Position numbers and translations under genes: made by a program. Below the pieces are notes generated by a model that was given only the letters and a program-made list of their open reading frames with translations, made no database searches and had not been told where the DNA came from. A DNA stretch of 64,000 bases. Origin: Methylococcaceae bacterium UBA6146 (GTDB lineage: Bacteria; Pseudomonadota; Gammaproteobacteria; Methylococcales; Methylomonadaceae). The DNA lies in assembly GCA_002422395.1 (NCBI GenBank), contig DIUY01000029.1:7289-71288 (forward strand). Direction: 5' to 3'. Shown here in pieces: positions 27,726-37,760 of the stretch (its first letter is position 1; each line of letters begins with the position of its first letter).

Positions 27726-27799
27726 GATAAAAAAAATATTAAAGGATTTATGACCGGTTGCTTATGTACGCACCTTAACCAAAACAGAAGGACTGGAAC

Positions 27800-29710
27800 A
27801 TGACAATAATTACTAAGGCATGGCTGATTTATGAGCCTGCACAAGCGCATTTGCTACCCCTCGCCCAAGACTGCGCCAAGCATCTTGACGTGATACTGGA
27901 ACCGCTGGAACTGGCGGATTTTATCGCCAACGCATCGGGTTACTTGACCCAACAACGTCATCTGGTCACCTTGCTTGAGAGTTCAGGTCTGGGGCCGCTG
28001 TTGCAATGCGCACATGAACACGATGCGAGCGTCGGGATACTACCCGTGCATGCTAAATCCAAAATTTGCCTGCTGTTTGACATTCCCCGCACCTTGGAAG
28101 AGGCGATGGCACTGGCACTGGAAACTGAAAATGCGGCCAGTTTGGAATTGCTGTTGTGCAATGACGAAGTGGTCACTTGGATGGTCACCTTAGGCGACGT
28201 GCCTTTCATCGAGTTGCATGAGATCGCCTATGAGCAAGGCTTGCTATGGCAACATATTAAGACCATCCCCGGCAGCATCCGGACGTTATTCAATTTACAA
28301 CCCAAAACAATCACCGTCACGACGGCAAAAGACACCAAAATTAATACCGCAGTGGTTGGCGCGGTGGTGATTGAAAATGACATCGAGTCGCTGATCGCCC
28401 ATTTTGCCGATGAACCCACCTCCACGCTGGACAGCAAACTGTATGCCGTGTTGGTAGCCCCCTCGTCGGTGATGGATTATGTTAGCTTCATCGCCTCGGC
28501 ATTATCACCCAAACCGCGCTTGCCCAGAGCCATCAGTTACATCAAAACCGCTAACATGACGCTGGAAAGCACGGCGGACATGGATTATTACCTGGACGGG
28601 CAGCACCGTAGCGCAAAACAGCTTACATTTCAGGTCATCCCCAAAGCGGTCACCGTCAACGTCGGACAAAACTTTTTAAAATTGCATAAGCCAGTGGACA
28701 ATGACAAGGACGTCATGAAGGTCAAATCCCTACCGCAAGGTGAGGAACGCTTGCGGCTAATGGAACAACATTTGCCCTTGTTTTCCAATGCCCGTGAAGA
28801 CGATTTCAAGGATATATTTGTGACCTTGCGGGATTATGCCCGCCTCTCAGTATCTTTTAACCTGTTTATGGTGCTCAGCACGGTGCTGGCCACCTTAGGC
28901 CTGTTCCTCAACAACTCGCCGGTGGTCATCGGCGCCATGCTGCTCGCGCCGTTAATGGGGCCGTTGGTTTCTTTGTCCATGGGCATTCTGCGCAACGACG
29001 GCAAACTGCTAAAAACGGCATTGCAGGTTTTTCTTGTCGGCACCGGCCTGACGCTCTTGGTCGCCGCATTGACCACGCTGATGTTGCCTTACGAGCAAAC
29101 GACCGATGAAATCCGCGCCCGCTTACAACCCAACTTGCTGGATTTGGGCGTGGCTATCGTGTCGGGCATCGCCGCCGCTTACGCCCATGCGCGGGAAACT
29201 ATCCAAAAAAGCCTGCCAGGTGTCGCCATTGCCGTGGCGTTGGTGCCGCCAGCGTGCGTCATGGGTGTCGGGCTAGGCTGGATGGACTGGGAAGTCATCA
29301 GTGGCTCTGGCCTGCTGTTCCTCACCAACTTGGCGGGCATTGTCTTGGCCGCCATGTTCACTTTCCTTTGCCTAGGCTTTGCGCCTGTCCTCAAGGTAAA
29401 TAGGGGGCTAGGGGTTTCCTTGCTCTTAACCGTGTTGGTCAGCATCCCGCTTTACCATTCATTAATGAACACGGTCGTTTACCAACGCATCGAAAAAAGC
29501 ATCAGCACCGAAACTTACCAAGTTAACGGTAAGACTTTGGCGCTTTCAAACGTTTTGGTAACTCCTACTGAAGACAAAATCAAGATAATGGCGCAATTGC
29601 ACAGCTCTGAACTCATCTTGGCTGTCGATATTGCCGCGTTAAGGGACATCATCAGCAAGCGGTTTGACAAACCGGTGCTGTTGGACGTTTCCTTGCGGCT
29701 TGCACAGTAG
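27800..29710 (+). CDS. DUF389 membrane protein (TIGR00341 type)
   Basis: 636 aa. The N-terminal about 330 residues are soluble (MTIITKAWLIYEPAQAHLL). Then comes the DUF389 membrane domain of about six helices (LPLFSNAREDDFKDIFVTLR, NNSPVVIGAMLLAPLMGPLV, HARETIQKSLPGVAIAVALV, PPACVMGVGLGWMDW) and a small C-terminal domain. Transport of a hydrophobic or small anionic substrate has been suggested for the family, but no function is established. GGACTGGA near 27790 precedes the ATG. Single gene. Confidence 0.88.
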   Translation: MTIITKAWLIYEPAQAHLLPLAQDCAKHLDVILEPLELADFIANASGYLTQQRHLVTLLESSGLGPLLQCAHEHDASVGILPVHAKSKICLLFDIPRTLEEAMALALETENAASLELLLCNDEVVTWMVTLGDVPFIELHEIAYEQGLLWQHIKTIPGSIRTLFNLQPKTITVTTAKDTKINTAVVGAVVIENDIESLIAHFADEPTSTLDSKLYAVLVAPSSVMDYVSFIASALSPKPRLPRAISYIKTANMTLESTADMDYYLDGQHRSAKQLTFQVIPKAVTVNVGQNFLKLHKPVDNDKDVMKVKSLPQGEERLRLMEQHLPLFSNAREDDFKDIFVTLRDYARLSVSFNLFMVLSTVLATLGLFLNNSPVVIGAMLLAPLMGPLVSLSMGILRNDGKLLKTALQVFLVGTGLTLLVAALTTLMLPYEQTTDEIRARLQPNLLDLGVAIVSGIAAAYAHARETIQKSLPGVAIAVALVPPACVMGVGLGWMDWEVISGSGLLFLTNLAGIVLAAMFTFLCLGFAPVLKVNRGLGVSLLLTVLVSIPLYHSLMNTVVYQRIEKSISTETYQVNGKTLALSNVLVTPTEDKIKIMAQLHSSELILAVDIAALRDIISKRFDKPVLLDVSLRLAQ

Positions 29711-29849
29711 GCTTGTGAGTTAAATGTAGTGGTTTGCTTATTACGTTAGTGGCTGTGCGGCTTTGGCTTTGATGGTGTCCATTGGCATGAAAAAGCCTAA
29801 GGATGTTTCGAAGTTGGATTGAAGCTGATGGCAGGTAAAGTTATTGCTT

Positions 29850-30099
29850 TTAAGTCCCGCTTGGTGGATGGGTCAACGTTGACTTTTCCAACCTTTCAGC
29901 CAGCCAAACTATTAATAATAGACTGTCTAGTAACGCCTAATTTGCTGGCTTCCCGATCAAGAGACTCAATCATCCAAGTTGGGAAATCGACATTTCCCCG
30001 TCTTTGCGCTTGTAAAACGCGCTTAGCTTTTGATAAGTCCAACGAAGCGGTAATGTCAGAATTTTCATCAAATTGTTGCTCAAAATCTTTAGCTTTCAT
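29850..30099 (-). pseudogene. BrnA-like ribbon-helix-helix antitoxin, frameshifted near its end
   Basis: From ATG 30099: MKAKDFEQQFDENSDITASL, then NVDFPTWMIESLDREASKLGVTRQSII, the usual BrnA/CopG DNA-binding end. After SII the frame runs into an early stop at 29896. Removing one base after ATTATTAAT restores VWLAERLEKS, the expected continuation, ending at 29850. So a single inserted base disrupts the last helix. It pairs with the toxin remnant at 30089-30249, whose end overlaps its start. Confidence 0.75.
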
Positions 30100-30249
30100 A
30101 CACCGCAGACCAATGTTTATAGCTAATAACACCAATAATCAAATCACGCGGTTTATCTACGGTTTTGCAGGAATTTCCAAGAGCATCGGGTCATTCCAAA
30201 GTGCTTGCGCGTCGATAAAGTCAACACCATGTTTTTCTATGCGTACCAT
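30089..30249 (-). pseudogene. BrnT-like toxin remnant
   Basis: MVRIEKHGVDFIDAQALWND and LLEIPAK match the N-terminal half of BrnT-type RNase toxins, after which the frame hits TAG at 30157. One base aside, the expected sequence continues as TVDKPRDLIIGVISYKHWSAV, then jumps directly to the terminal YES and stop at 30089. About 20 residues are missing between HWSAV and the end. The toxin is therefore frameshifted and internally deleted. It overlaps the antitoxin start, as in functional brnTA operons. Confidence 0.75.
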
Positions 30250-30590
30250 ATTGTCCCTGGCATCACTAGGGCATCCAACATTTTTCTTGAAGAAGTCATT
30301 AAAATAGAGATGTAAATCTCGGACGATAAAGGCTTGGCTTGCGGATAAGCGCAAGGTTTTTGCAGTCGTTATTGTTGGCAAATAAGGCTTACCCACAAGT
30401 TTACCCCCCCCACAGCACAGTTATGACCAAAACATGACTGTATCCTGACGATTCATATTTTTTTACCGGTTACCCTATCAGTTTTAATCCGGCAGCATGT
30501 AATCGATGCGGCCGTTCTTTAAGCGTTGGTTGCGCTAGAATGGCTAAAAAGCCACATGGTGCGATTGGCTTGACAGCGGGTGGCAACATC

Positions 30591-32438
30591 ATGAAAAAAA
30601 TTATTTTATATCTCACTCTAGAAATAGTGGCCACTTTAGGTCTAGGGTTTCAGGCAACAGCCGACACCGGTGCCGCTAAAGTCACGTTAAACGAAGGCAG
30701 GGCTTTTTTAGCGGTTGCCAGCCCCAATCCTGTCCATTTGACATTGGATATTGTCCCCAACGGTTGGCTAGGGCAACAGGCCGAGGTGTTTGTCTGGGGC
30801 ATGCAAAGCAACGGCGGGAATGTCAAGCAAGTCTATTTGGCAGGAAATGCTTGGCAGGCATTCAAGGATTTGGATGCGATTGCGCCGTTGCAAACGATGA
30901 CGGTCGACCATGTCAACCAGTTGGATTGGCCGTTGTTGGCCGATACATCGCAGTTGCCTTATGACTTATTGGAATTCCAATATTGTTTGGACAACACCGT
31001 GGACGGCAGCCTGACTTGGGCAACTCTCAGTTGCGCGCCCATCAGCATTAAATTCGACAAGATTTCAACAGTGTCGCCTGGGATCAGGCAGGGCGAGTTG
31101 CTGGCCGCTTCAGTCAAGAACGCCCAAGGTTTGGTGTTGGGCAGCGCACAAGCGTTGACTAAGACCACTGCCGCTAACAGTATCAGTTTTAGCATCCCCG
31201 TGACTTCACCTTACGGCATACTAGTTATTTACGGGGATGATGATACCGGCAATAAAAAACTAAATGGCGTTGAAGTGTCGTTAAAAGACGCCTATCAAAC
31301 CCTAGCGACAATCAAGGATGGCAAAACCCTAGCCAATGGGTTTACGCCTCTCCAGTTACAGGCATTTCCGTCCAGCACTAAATTTAAAGCGATCAACACC
31401 AAGATATTGGAGGAGTTGGCGGTGTCCAACTTCACCTCATCACAGGCTATTTTGGACAGGTTGATGCCGTTGGAACAAGCGATTAAAGATGTTTCGCCAA
31501 AAACGTGGCGCAAGCTTTATAACTTTCAACAACAGGTCAAACAAACGGCATTGTTTAACTTTAATTTGCCATTGACATCGAGACCTAAAAAAACTGCCGC
31601 ACCCTTGTTTGCCGTGTTAAACCCGCCGCTTGAAAAATATAAGCTACAAGTCAGTGTGGCGGCGGGCACTAAACCTTTTGCCGTGGAAGCAAGCTATATC
31701 CCCCTATCCGCATCATCGGCAAACCGTTACGGTGATCCGATGGAAAACGATGATTTTTTCTATCGCAGCCACCTTAAAGCGGAAGCCCATTTAAATAATG
31801 CACTTGCTGGCATAGCCCCCCCATTGGCCGTTAAGCAAAATGCCTTGGGCGAGATACCCGGCGCTTGCCAGGATTTGATGGATTCACGCTCCATCAAGCT
31901 GGTCACCTCAGTCATCACCGCCGCAGGCACGGGTGCATTGGGCAAAGTGGTCGGCGGTATTTTAAATCTGGGCGGCGAGGCTAGCGAAAATATCGGCAGC
32001 GCGATTGGGTTATTCGGGGATGCTGATGATTGGGTGGATTTGACGAAAACCTCAATCCGCTATTTGATTGCCGAACGGTTGCCCTTACTGGATGAAATTC
32101 GCGTGGCGCCAAAGAAAAGGAAAATTTGTCTGGGCGAGACCACTGCAATTAATATCGGCTATTTCAACCGCTGTGACGGTATGTTGTTTGGCGCGGGCTT
32201 GGGGCCGGTCAGTGAAAATATAAGAGTTAATCCTGCACTGGTCGGCGATTTGAATTACCAAGGATTTTCTTGGGGCGCTGGTGTTTGGGGAACGGGTGAC
32301 AAATATCTTTTCCGTGGCGCCACTGTTGGTGTGGCTGATATTGTTGTCACCGAATCAACATTTGACGGGCCGGTGACCGGACACACACAAATTACCGTGG
32401 AGCGCTGCGCTTCCAGTAAAGTCACGCCGGGCCAGTAA
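30591..32438 (+). CDS. Secreted protein of unknown function
   Basis: 615 aa from MKKIILYLTLEIVATLGLGF, a clear signal peptide ending near ATAD; an upstream ATG at 30540 would put 17 polar residues in front and is unlikely. The mature protein has few cysteines and mostly beta-type sequence. The final about 110 residues (KRKICLGETTAINIGYFNRC to FDGPVTGHTQITVERC) look like an Ig-like or carbohydrate-binding fold, which is only an impression. The stop overlaps the start of the O-antigen-ligase-like gene (TAATG), so the two are co-translated and may act together at the cell surface. Confidence 0.7.
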   Translation: MKKIILYLTLEIVATLGLGFQATADTGAAKVTLNEGRAFLAVASPNPVHLTLDIVPNGWLGQQAEVFVWGMQSNGGNVKQVYLAGNAWQAFKDLDAIAPLQTMTVDHVNQLDWPLLADTSQLPYDLLEFQYCLDNTVDGSLTWATLSCAPISIKFDKISTVSPGIRQGELLAASVKNAQGLVLGSAQALTKTTAANSISFSIPVTSPYGILVIYGDDDTGNKKLNGVEVSLKDAYQTLATIKDGKTLANGFTPLQLQAFPSSTKFKAINTKILEELAVSNFTSSQAILDRLMPLEQAIKDVSPKTWRKLYNFQQQVKQTALFNFNLPLTSRPKKTAAPLFAVLNPPLEKYKLQVSVAAGTKPFAVEASYIPLSASSANRYGDPMENDDFFYRSHLKAEAHLNNALAGIAPPLAVKQNALGEIPGACQDLMDSRSIKLVTSVITAAGTGALGKVVGGILNLGGEASENIGSAIGLFGDADDWVDLTKTSIRYLIAERLPLLDEIRVAPKKRKICLGETTAINIGYFNRCDGMLFGAGLGPVSENIRVNPALVGDLNYQGFSWGAGVWGTGDKYLFRGATVGVADIVVTESTFDGPVTGHTQITVERCASSKVTPGQ

Positions 32439-33952
32439 TGCCTGACAAGGCCATTATAGGGCGGCAAGCATACGGGGCGTTAAGCCGACGTTGCTTGCTT
32501 GTTCTTAGTTTGCTGTTCCCATTAGTTGTTTTCCCGCTTGGGTTTGAGCCTTTTGACTTGCCAAAGCGTCTGCTGCTGTTGGGAGGGATGCTTGCCATCT
32601 TCTGTTTGCAGTTTGGTTGTTTGCCAGCGAAACTGACAGGGCGGGGCTTGCGTTCCACTATCATTTTATTGCTGCTGTTTGCTGGTTGGGTAATTTTTAC
32701 CGGTATTTTCGGCAACCAAACCCAAGCCGCTGCGGCCATTGACAAATCATTTATGGTCTTGCTGATGGTGGCGGTTTATGCCGTGGAAACAGCAAAATCA
32801 TCTATGTTCCCAAAGCAACTGGCCTTGGCTCTGATTGCCGGCGCAAGCTTACAGGCCCTATTGGTGTTATTTCAGGCAATGGGCATTGATATGGTCGGGG
32901 TCACCACAGAACAAGGCCGATGGCGGTGCTACGGCACATTAGGCAACCCTAATAACACCGCTTGGCATATTGCTGGCGGCTTGGTGTTGCTGTTTGGCTG
33001 TGTGGCAATCCGGCAAGTGCGCTTGTTATACGCCGCGATACTATCCGCCTTGTTGTTGGCGGCGATTCTGCTGACGGGTTCACGCGGTGCGCTATTCTCG
33101 TCATTGATAACAGTCTTTTGTTTGCTGCTGGGGGGTAAAAAACCGGGGCTTTGGCTGTTGATGAGCTTAGTTGCCGGTACTGCGGTGTTTTTTTGCTGGC
33201 AATATCCCGAACGTTTTTTCGATAATGCCTCCATCCATGGCCGATATTTACATTGGCAGACCGGTTGGCGGCTATTTTTGGAAAACCCTTGGCTGGGGGT
33301 TGGGTTTGGCGGTTTTGAACCGGCGTTCGCCGAACATTTGGTCAGGGAACAAGCGGAACAGATGCTTGACGGCGATCGCCGTATATTCATTAACCAGCTG
33401 CATCAGGATTATCTGCAATTCGCCATTGAAAGCGGCATTATCGGCTTACTGTTGTTTCTGGGGCTGGTGGCCGGCGTGTTTAAAACGGGCTTGGCTTGCA
33501 GGCTTCGCCATCCTTGGGTGCTTGTGTATGTGCTGCTTATGCTGAATAGCTTGGTGCTGGGGTTATTTGATTTTCCCCTGCATGAAACCGTACTTTGGTA
33601 TTTGTTGCTGATCGCTATGGGTGTTGTCTTAGGTTCCACTATGGCACCCCTTAAACCGGACTCCCTTGCGATTTCCAGCCATAAACACATACGCTTGGTT
33701 AAGGCCGTTATTTCCGTGGTGGGATTGACACTATTTTTTTATTTCGGCTTGGCTCCTTGGCTGGCCGATTATTGTTATGCCGAAAGCCTTCGGCTGGAAC
33801 GGCTAAATAGGCAAGCAAAAATGTTGTTCCATAACCGGTTGGCAGTCAGTTTGCAGCCTGGAGAACATCGCTATAGGGCCAATCTTAACCGCTTGCGGCA
33901 TCAGGCCAGCGAGGGTGGCAAGGCCTTGCGGTTACCGACATTAACCCATTAA
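32438..33952 (+). CDS. O-antigen ligase/Wzy-type polytopic membrane protein
   Basis: 504 aa with about ten to twelve hydrophobic helices. The large periplasmic loop and following helix (GRYLHWQTGWRLFLENPWLG, then INQLHQDYLQFAIESGIIG) are the Wzy_C/WaaL signature, H-x-D-Y-L included. These enzymes transfer or polymerise lipid-linked glycans at the periplasmic face, or attach glycans to pilin (PglL/PilO type). No glycosyltransferases lie nearby, so the glycan is unknown. The C-terminal tail after the last helix is short and basic. Confidence 0.82.
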   Translation: MPDKAIIGRQAYGALSRRCLLVLSLLFPLVVFPLGFEPFDLPKRLLLLGGMLAIFCLQFGCLPAKLTGRGLRSTIILLLLFAGWVIFTGIFGNQTQAAAAIDKSFMVLLMVAVYAVETAKSSMFPKQLALALIAGASLQALLVLFQAMGIDMVGVTTEQGRWRCYGTLGNPNNTAWHIAGGLVLLFGCVAIRQVRLLYAAILSALLLAAILLTGSRGALFSSLITVFCLLLGGKKPGLWLLMSLVAGTAVFFCWQYPERFFDNASIHGRYLHWQTGWRLFLENPWLGVGFGGFEPAFAEHLVREQAEQMLDGDRRIFINQLHQDYLQFAIESGIIGLLLFLGLVAGVFKTGLACRLRHPWVLVYVLLMLNSLVLGLFDFPLHETVLWYLLLIAMGVVLGSTMAPLKPDSLAISSHKHIRLVKAVISVVGLTLFFYFGLAPWLADYCYAESLRLERLNRQAKMLFHNRLAVSLQPGEHRYRANLNRLRHQASEGGKALRLPTLTH

Positions 33953-34036
33953 GTTCTATGACTAATGAGGTAATTTAACCGTGAAACCTAAGCGCGGGCT
34001 GAACTGCCCCGCTAACAAATTTCCCTTAGTGCTGGA

Positions 34037-36769
34037 TCAGAGTCGGGTAAGACTCTCTGTTGCCCGCCATTGCAAGGCTTTCGCACCTTGTTGCCGGGCC
34101 GTCTGCAAAGCTATGGAAAAACAGTGCCCGGCTTCTTGCTTACGGGCTTGTAACAAGCTGATTTCGCCGTTGAGCCGGTAAAGCTCCGCTTCAAAAAAAC
34201 GTTCACCGGATTGTTCAAGCACTTCCCATGCCTGCGCCAAAAAATACTGGGCATCAGCCAATAACCCCCGCGCCAAACAACTTGCACAAGACAACGCCAA
34301 CAAATGGGTTTGCGTCAATTTGCCGCCGGTTGCACGGATGGCAAGTAAGCCAGTGCGCATCCCCTCCACGCCTAATGCCAATTCCGCCAACTCCAGTTGG
34401 CACCAGCCCTTTACCAACGCGGCCAACTTCGTAATCAAGACAAAATTATGCTCTTGGCTTAACGCCATTGCCGCATCACAATGGCACTGCGCTTCCAACA
34501 CTTCGCCGCGTAATTGGTGGCATGTTGCCAACCCCCACAGGGCGAAACTTATGGAAAACGGTTGGCCTTCTCGCTCCGCCATTGCCACGGCTTGTCCGGC
34601 CTGTCCCAAGGATTGGTCAGGCTCGCCCAGTAACCATAAAGTTTGGCTACGGAAATAGGCGCATAGGACTATCGGGTGTATGGCAACCAAATCAAACAAG
34701 CCCACATCCCGTTCAGGATCATATAAAGCCGCCGCCTGTTGTAAACGCCAATCAGCCGCCATGACATTACCAGTGTACATATCGGCGCACCCTGCGCCAA
34801 CTTCACCGCAAATCGCCGCCAGCAAATCGCCGCTGCGTTCAGCCAAGGCTTGTAACTGTGACCAGCAACAGGTGTTGGCTTCAAGGATTTCCCCGCGCAC
34901 ACAGAGGAAGCAACCCAAGCCCCATAATATCGCTGCTAGCTGCCTGGGGTTGTCCTGCGGTGCATAATGCAAGACCTTATCATAAATGGGGCGGATTGCG
35001 GCGGCGGCAAAACCCTCCGTGGCTTGCAATCCGGCAATCAAAGCTGCATACAGCCCAAGCATCCGCCGTTCAGAAAAATGCACCGTGCCCTGGAGATGTT
35101 GTTCCGCAATCGCCAAGGCCCGTTGTACCAACTGGGTGACCTCATGCGGAGCATGGCGGCGTATCGCCAAATCCACCGCTTTCTGTAAATACTCACAGGC
35201 CCTTTCAAAAAGGCCGCCCTGCTCATAATGGAAAGCCAATTCCAATAGCATATCGTCACTGCCCGCCAAGTCTTGGCTGGCCAGATAACCGGCGATACGG
35301 CGATGCCACTGACGTTTATCGGCGGCAAGCTGCCGACAATAGGTGTATTCATGATAAAAAATATGGCGGAAACCGTAACAATCGGCCGCTGCGGGGTCAA
35401 AACCTGATTCCGTGCGGGCAAGAAAACGCTTGCCACGTGCCAGCTGCTCGCATTCGTTGGCGACTTCAGCCGCCGTCCACCCTGTCAGTTCGGCTAATAA
35501 CGCAACCGAAAATACGCTTCCGGCGACGGCTGCCATACTCAGCAAACGCCGCCGTTTGGCCGGTAGCCGTTCAAATTGATGCTCAATCAATTGTTGCAGA
35601 CCGTCCGGCAATTGGGCAAAAACATCCGTTTCCCCAGCTTCATTCATCATTTGCGCCAATTGCACCATAAACAACGGCAAGCCTTCCGTCCGACGATGAA
35701 TGGCATGGATTAACCCCGGTTTTTCGGCGATCCGGCTACAACCTGTTTGAAAATAAGCGGCCACGGCCTGTTCCGACAATAGCGGCAAAGCGACTTCAGT
35801 GGCCAATTGCCGGATTTGCAAATCGCGGCTAATTGCCATTAAGGGGTGTGTGCTGTTATCCAACTGTTCGGGCCGGTAACTGCCCAAAATCAACCAACGC
35901 GCCTTTTGCTTGCCCCTGGCGAGATAGGCCAAAGCATCCAGTGTCGCCCAGTCGCTCCAATGCAGATCCTCCAACACGAGGATTATTGGGAAACATCCTG
36001 ACCATTGCACTAACAGCTCGCCCAATTCCCTTAACATCCGCACCGGTGTATTGTTGGCCGGCATGTCGGGGGCATTGCCATTTTCTTGTAGCCAAGGCAA
36101 TTCCATTAACCAATCGGGGGCAATTTTCGCCAACATTGGCACGGCAATATCGGCTTGTTGCCGACAAACATCATTTAATGCTTCCAAGAATGGCAAATAA
36201 GGCTCGCTTTGGCCGTATTGCTCCACGCATTGCCCGAATGCCTTAACCGCTTCCGCTCCGACTGCCGCGATGAATGCCCCGATCAGGCTACTTTTGCCGA
36301 TACCGGCTTCGCCCGTGACAAACACCATTTGCGGCAAACCCTGCTTCGCCAATCCGTAACAGTGCAACAACCGGGCCAATTCCACCTCCCTACCCACCAA
36401 GGCTGGGGGAGAGTCAGAAACAGCCGCTGGAACAACCGTCAAATCCCCCGTTTCCGTAACTGGGGCAATAAAGCGATAACCACGACGATGCACCGTCTCT
36501 AAATAGCGGGGGGCTTTAGGCTGGTCATCCAATGCTTGACGCAAAAGCTGCACGGTGGTTTTCAACACCCCTTCACTAACATAACGCCCTCCCCAAACCG
36601 CTTCCAACAACTCGTCCTTGGTGACCAAAACGCTATGCCGCCTAATAAAATAAGCGAGCATCGCATAGGCTTTAGGAGGCAGGGGGATCTGTCGCTGGTG
36701 CTTAAAAAGCCGCTCGTTGGCGGTGTCCAGCCGGTGATCGCCAAATTTATAAATGGTTCTTTTCCGCAT
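34037..36769 (-). CDS. Large regulator: OmpR-type winged helix, AAA ATPase and TPR-like repeats
   Basis: 910 aa. Residues 1-104 are a DNA-binding winged helix (AVWGGRYVSEGVLKTTVQLL, YLETVHRRGYRFIAPV). A P-loop ATPase follows (FVTGEAGIGKSSL, about 150-162; Walker B IILVLEDLHWSDWATLD, about 265-280), then about 450 residues of helical TPR-like repeats. This is the layout of STAND/MalT-like signalling regulators, with the DNA-binding domain at the N-terminus as in CadC/HilA-type proteins and in BTAD-like regulators. Targets are unknown; the MscS/ATPase operon immediately upstream on the same strand is a candidate. 139 nt separate it from that operon. Confidence 0.85.
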   Translation of the reverse strand: MRKRTIYKFGDHRLDTANERLFKHQRQIPLPPKAYAMLAYFIRRHSVLVTKDELLEAVWGGRYVSEGVLKTTVQLLRQALDDQPKAPRYLETVHRRGYRFIAPVTETGDLTVVPAAVSDSPPALVGREVELARLLHCYGLAKQGLPQMVFVTGEAGIGKSSLIGAFIAAVGAEAVKAFGQCVEQYGQSEPYLPFLEALNDVCRQQADIAVPMLAKIAPDWLMELPWLQENGNAPDMPANNTPVRMLRELGELLVQWSGCFPIILVLEDLHWSDWATLDALAYLARGKQKARWLILGSYRPEQLDNSTHPLMAISRDLQIRQLATEVALPLLSEQAVAAYFQTGCSRIAEKPGLIHAIHRRTEGLPLFMVQLAQMMNEAGETDVFAQLPDGLQQLIEHQFERLPAKRRRLLSMAAVAGSVFSVALLAELTGWTAAEVANECEQLARGKRFLARTESGFDPAAADCYGFRHIFYHEYTYCRQLAADKRQWHRRIAGYLASQDLAGSDDMLLELAFHYEQGGLFERACEYLQKAVDLAIRRHAPHEVTQLVQRALAIAEQHLQGTVHFSERRMLGLYAALIAGLQATEGFAAAAIRPIYDKVLHYAPQDNPRQLAAILWGLGCFLCVRGEILEANTCCWSQLQALAERSGDLLAAICGEVGAGCADMYTGNVMAADWRLQQAAALYDPERDVGLFDLVAIHPIVLCAYFRSQTLWLLGEPDQSLGQAGQAVAMAEREGQPFSISFALWGLATCHQLRGEVLEAQCHCDAAMALSQEHNFVLITKLAALVKGWCQLELAELALGVEGMRTGLLAIRATGGKLTQTHLLALSCASCLARGLLADAQYFLAQAWEVLEQSGERFFEAELYRLNGEISLLQARKQEAGHCFSIALQTARQQGAKALQWRATESLTRL

Positions 36770-36908
36770 ATTTCAGGTTCTGCTGACATTTTGCCTAAAT
36801 GTTAATAATTTATTTTTCAGGATGAAATGTCAACAGACCCTAATTTAAGATAAAAACAAGACCCGCCAGAATGGCCCTACCCCAAGCCTGTCTTACTTTA
36901 CCCGTTGG

Positions 36909-37760
36909 TTATGCGCTATGCTTTTTTAAATCCGGCGCGGCAATAGCCCCATAAACCATAAAAATAGGCCGCTTAATGTGGTTTGCGGCAAATGCTTCGG
37001 TCACCCGCATGACCACATCAGTCTGAAAATCCTTTTCATATTGGACATCCAACACATAAGCTTTAGCCGACAATTGCACGGCCAAATTGTGGCCTATCAC
37101 TATTTCCGAGGCGACCACTTTGACCGGTTTGGCAAGATAAGCGAAACGGCTGGTCACCACGGTCTCATAAATCAGGCGGCGGGCGGCTTCAATGTCGGCA
37201 TCCAAAGCGACATGAAAAGGGATGACGATCATCATGTCCAGCGCCCCGGCGTTACCCGAAGACACTACGTCACTGATAAACCGCGCGTTAGGAATGGTGA
37301 CCAGGCTATCATCCAAAGTGACTAACTTAACCGAGCGCAAACCGATGCTTTTTATTTCGCCATAGACATCACCGAACTGCACGCGGTCACCCACCAGAAA
37401 AGGCCGGTCAAACAATAGGGTCAAACCCGCCACCAACGAGGCGACCAAGTCTTTTAGCGACAAACCGATGGCCACGGCGGCACCGCCGCCTAAGGCAATC
37501 AGCAACTCCTTGGCAGGGCTAAGGGCAATATAGATTAAAAAAGCGCCGCCAAAGATATAGATGCAAAAATTAAACGTGGTGACAATCTGCAAAAACAATA
37601 GCCGATGCGAAGGGAAACGTTCGGATGCGCCTGATGCCAGACGGTTCATTAGCCCGGCGATAAAAACCAAAGCCGCGATACCGCCGAGCAAAAAGACAAT
37701 GCGCCAAACCTCGAACAAACTGGCCGCCTCGACTATTTGGTTGATGTTTTGATCATTCAT
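36909..37760 (-). CDS. Small mechanosensitive channel MscS family
   Basis: 283 aa: two to three transmembrane helices, the pore helix region GGGAAVAIGLSLKDLVASLVAG (about 95-117), then the MscS beta domain signature DRPFLVGDRVQFGDVYGEIKSIGLR and LVTIPNARFISDVV. Its start lies inside the end of the preceding 1,037-aa gene (8-nt overlap, 37753-37760), so both are translated together. The protein lacks the long periplasmic region of MscK-type channels, but the upstream gene encodes one. Confidence 0.9.
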   Translation of the reverse strand: MNDQNINQIVEAASLFEVWRIVFLLGGIAALVFIAGLMNRLASGASERFPSHRLLFLQIVTTFNFCIYIFGGAFLIYIALSPAKELLIALGGGAAVAIGLSLKDLVASLVAGLTLLFDRPFLVGDRVQFGDVYGEIKSIGLRSVKLVTLDDSLVTIPNARFISDVVSSGNAGALDMMIVIPFHVALDADIEAARRLIYETVVTSRFAYLAKPVKVVASEIVIGHNLAVQLSAKAYVLDVQYEKDFQTDVVMRVTEAFAANHIKRPIFMVYGAIAAPDLKKHSA

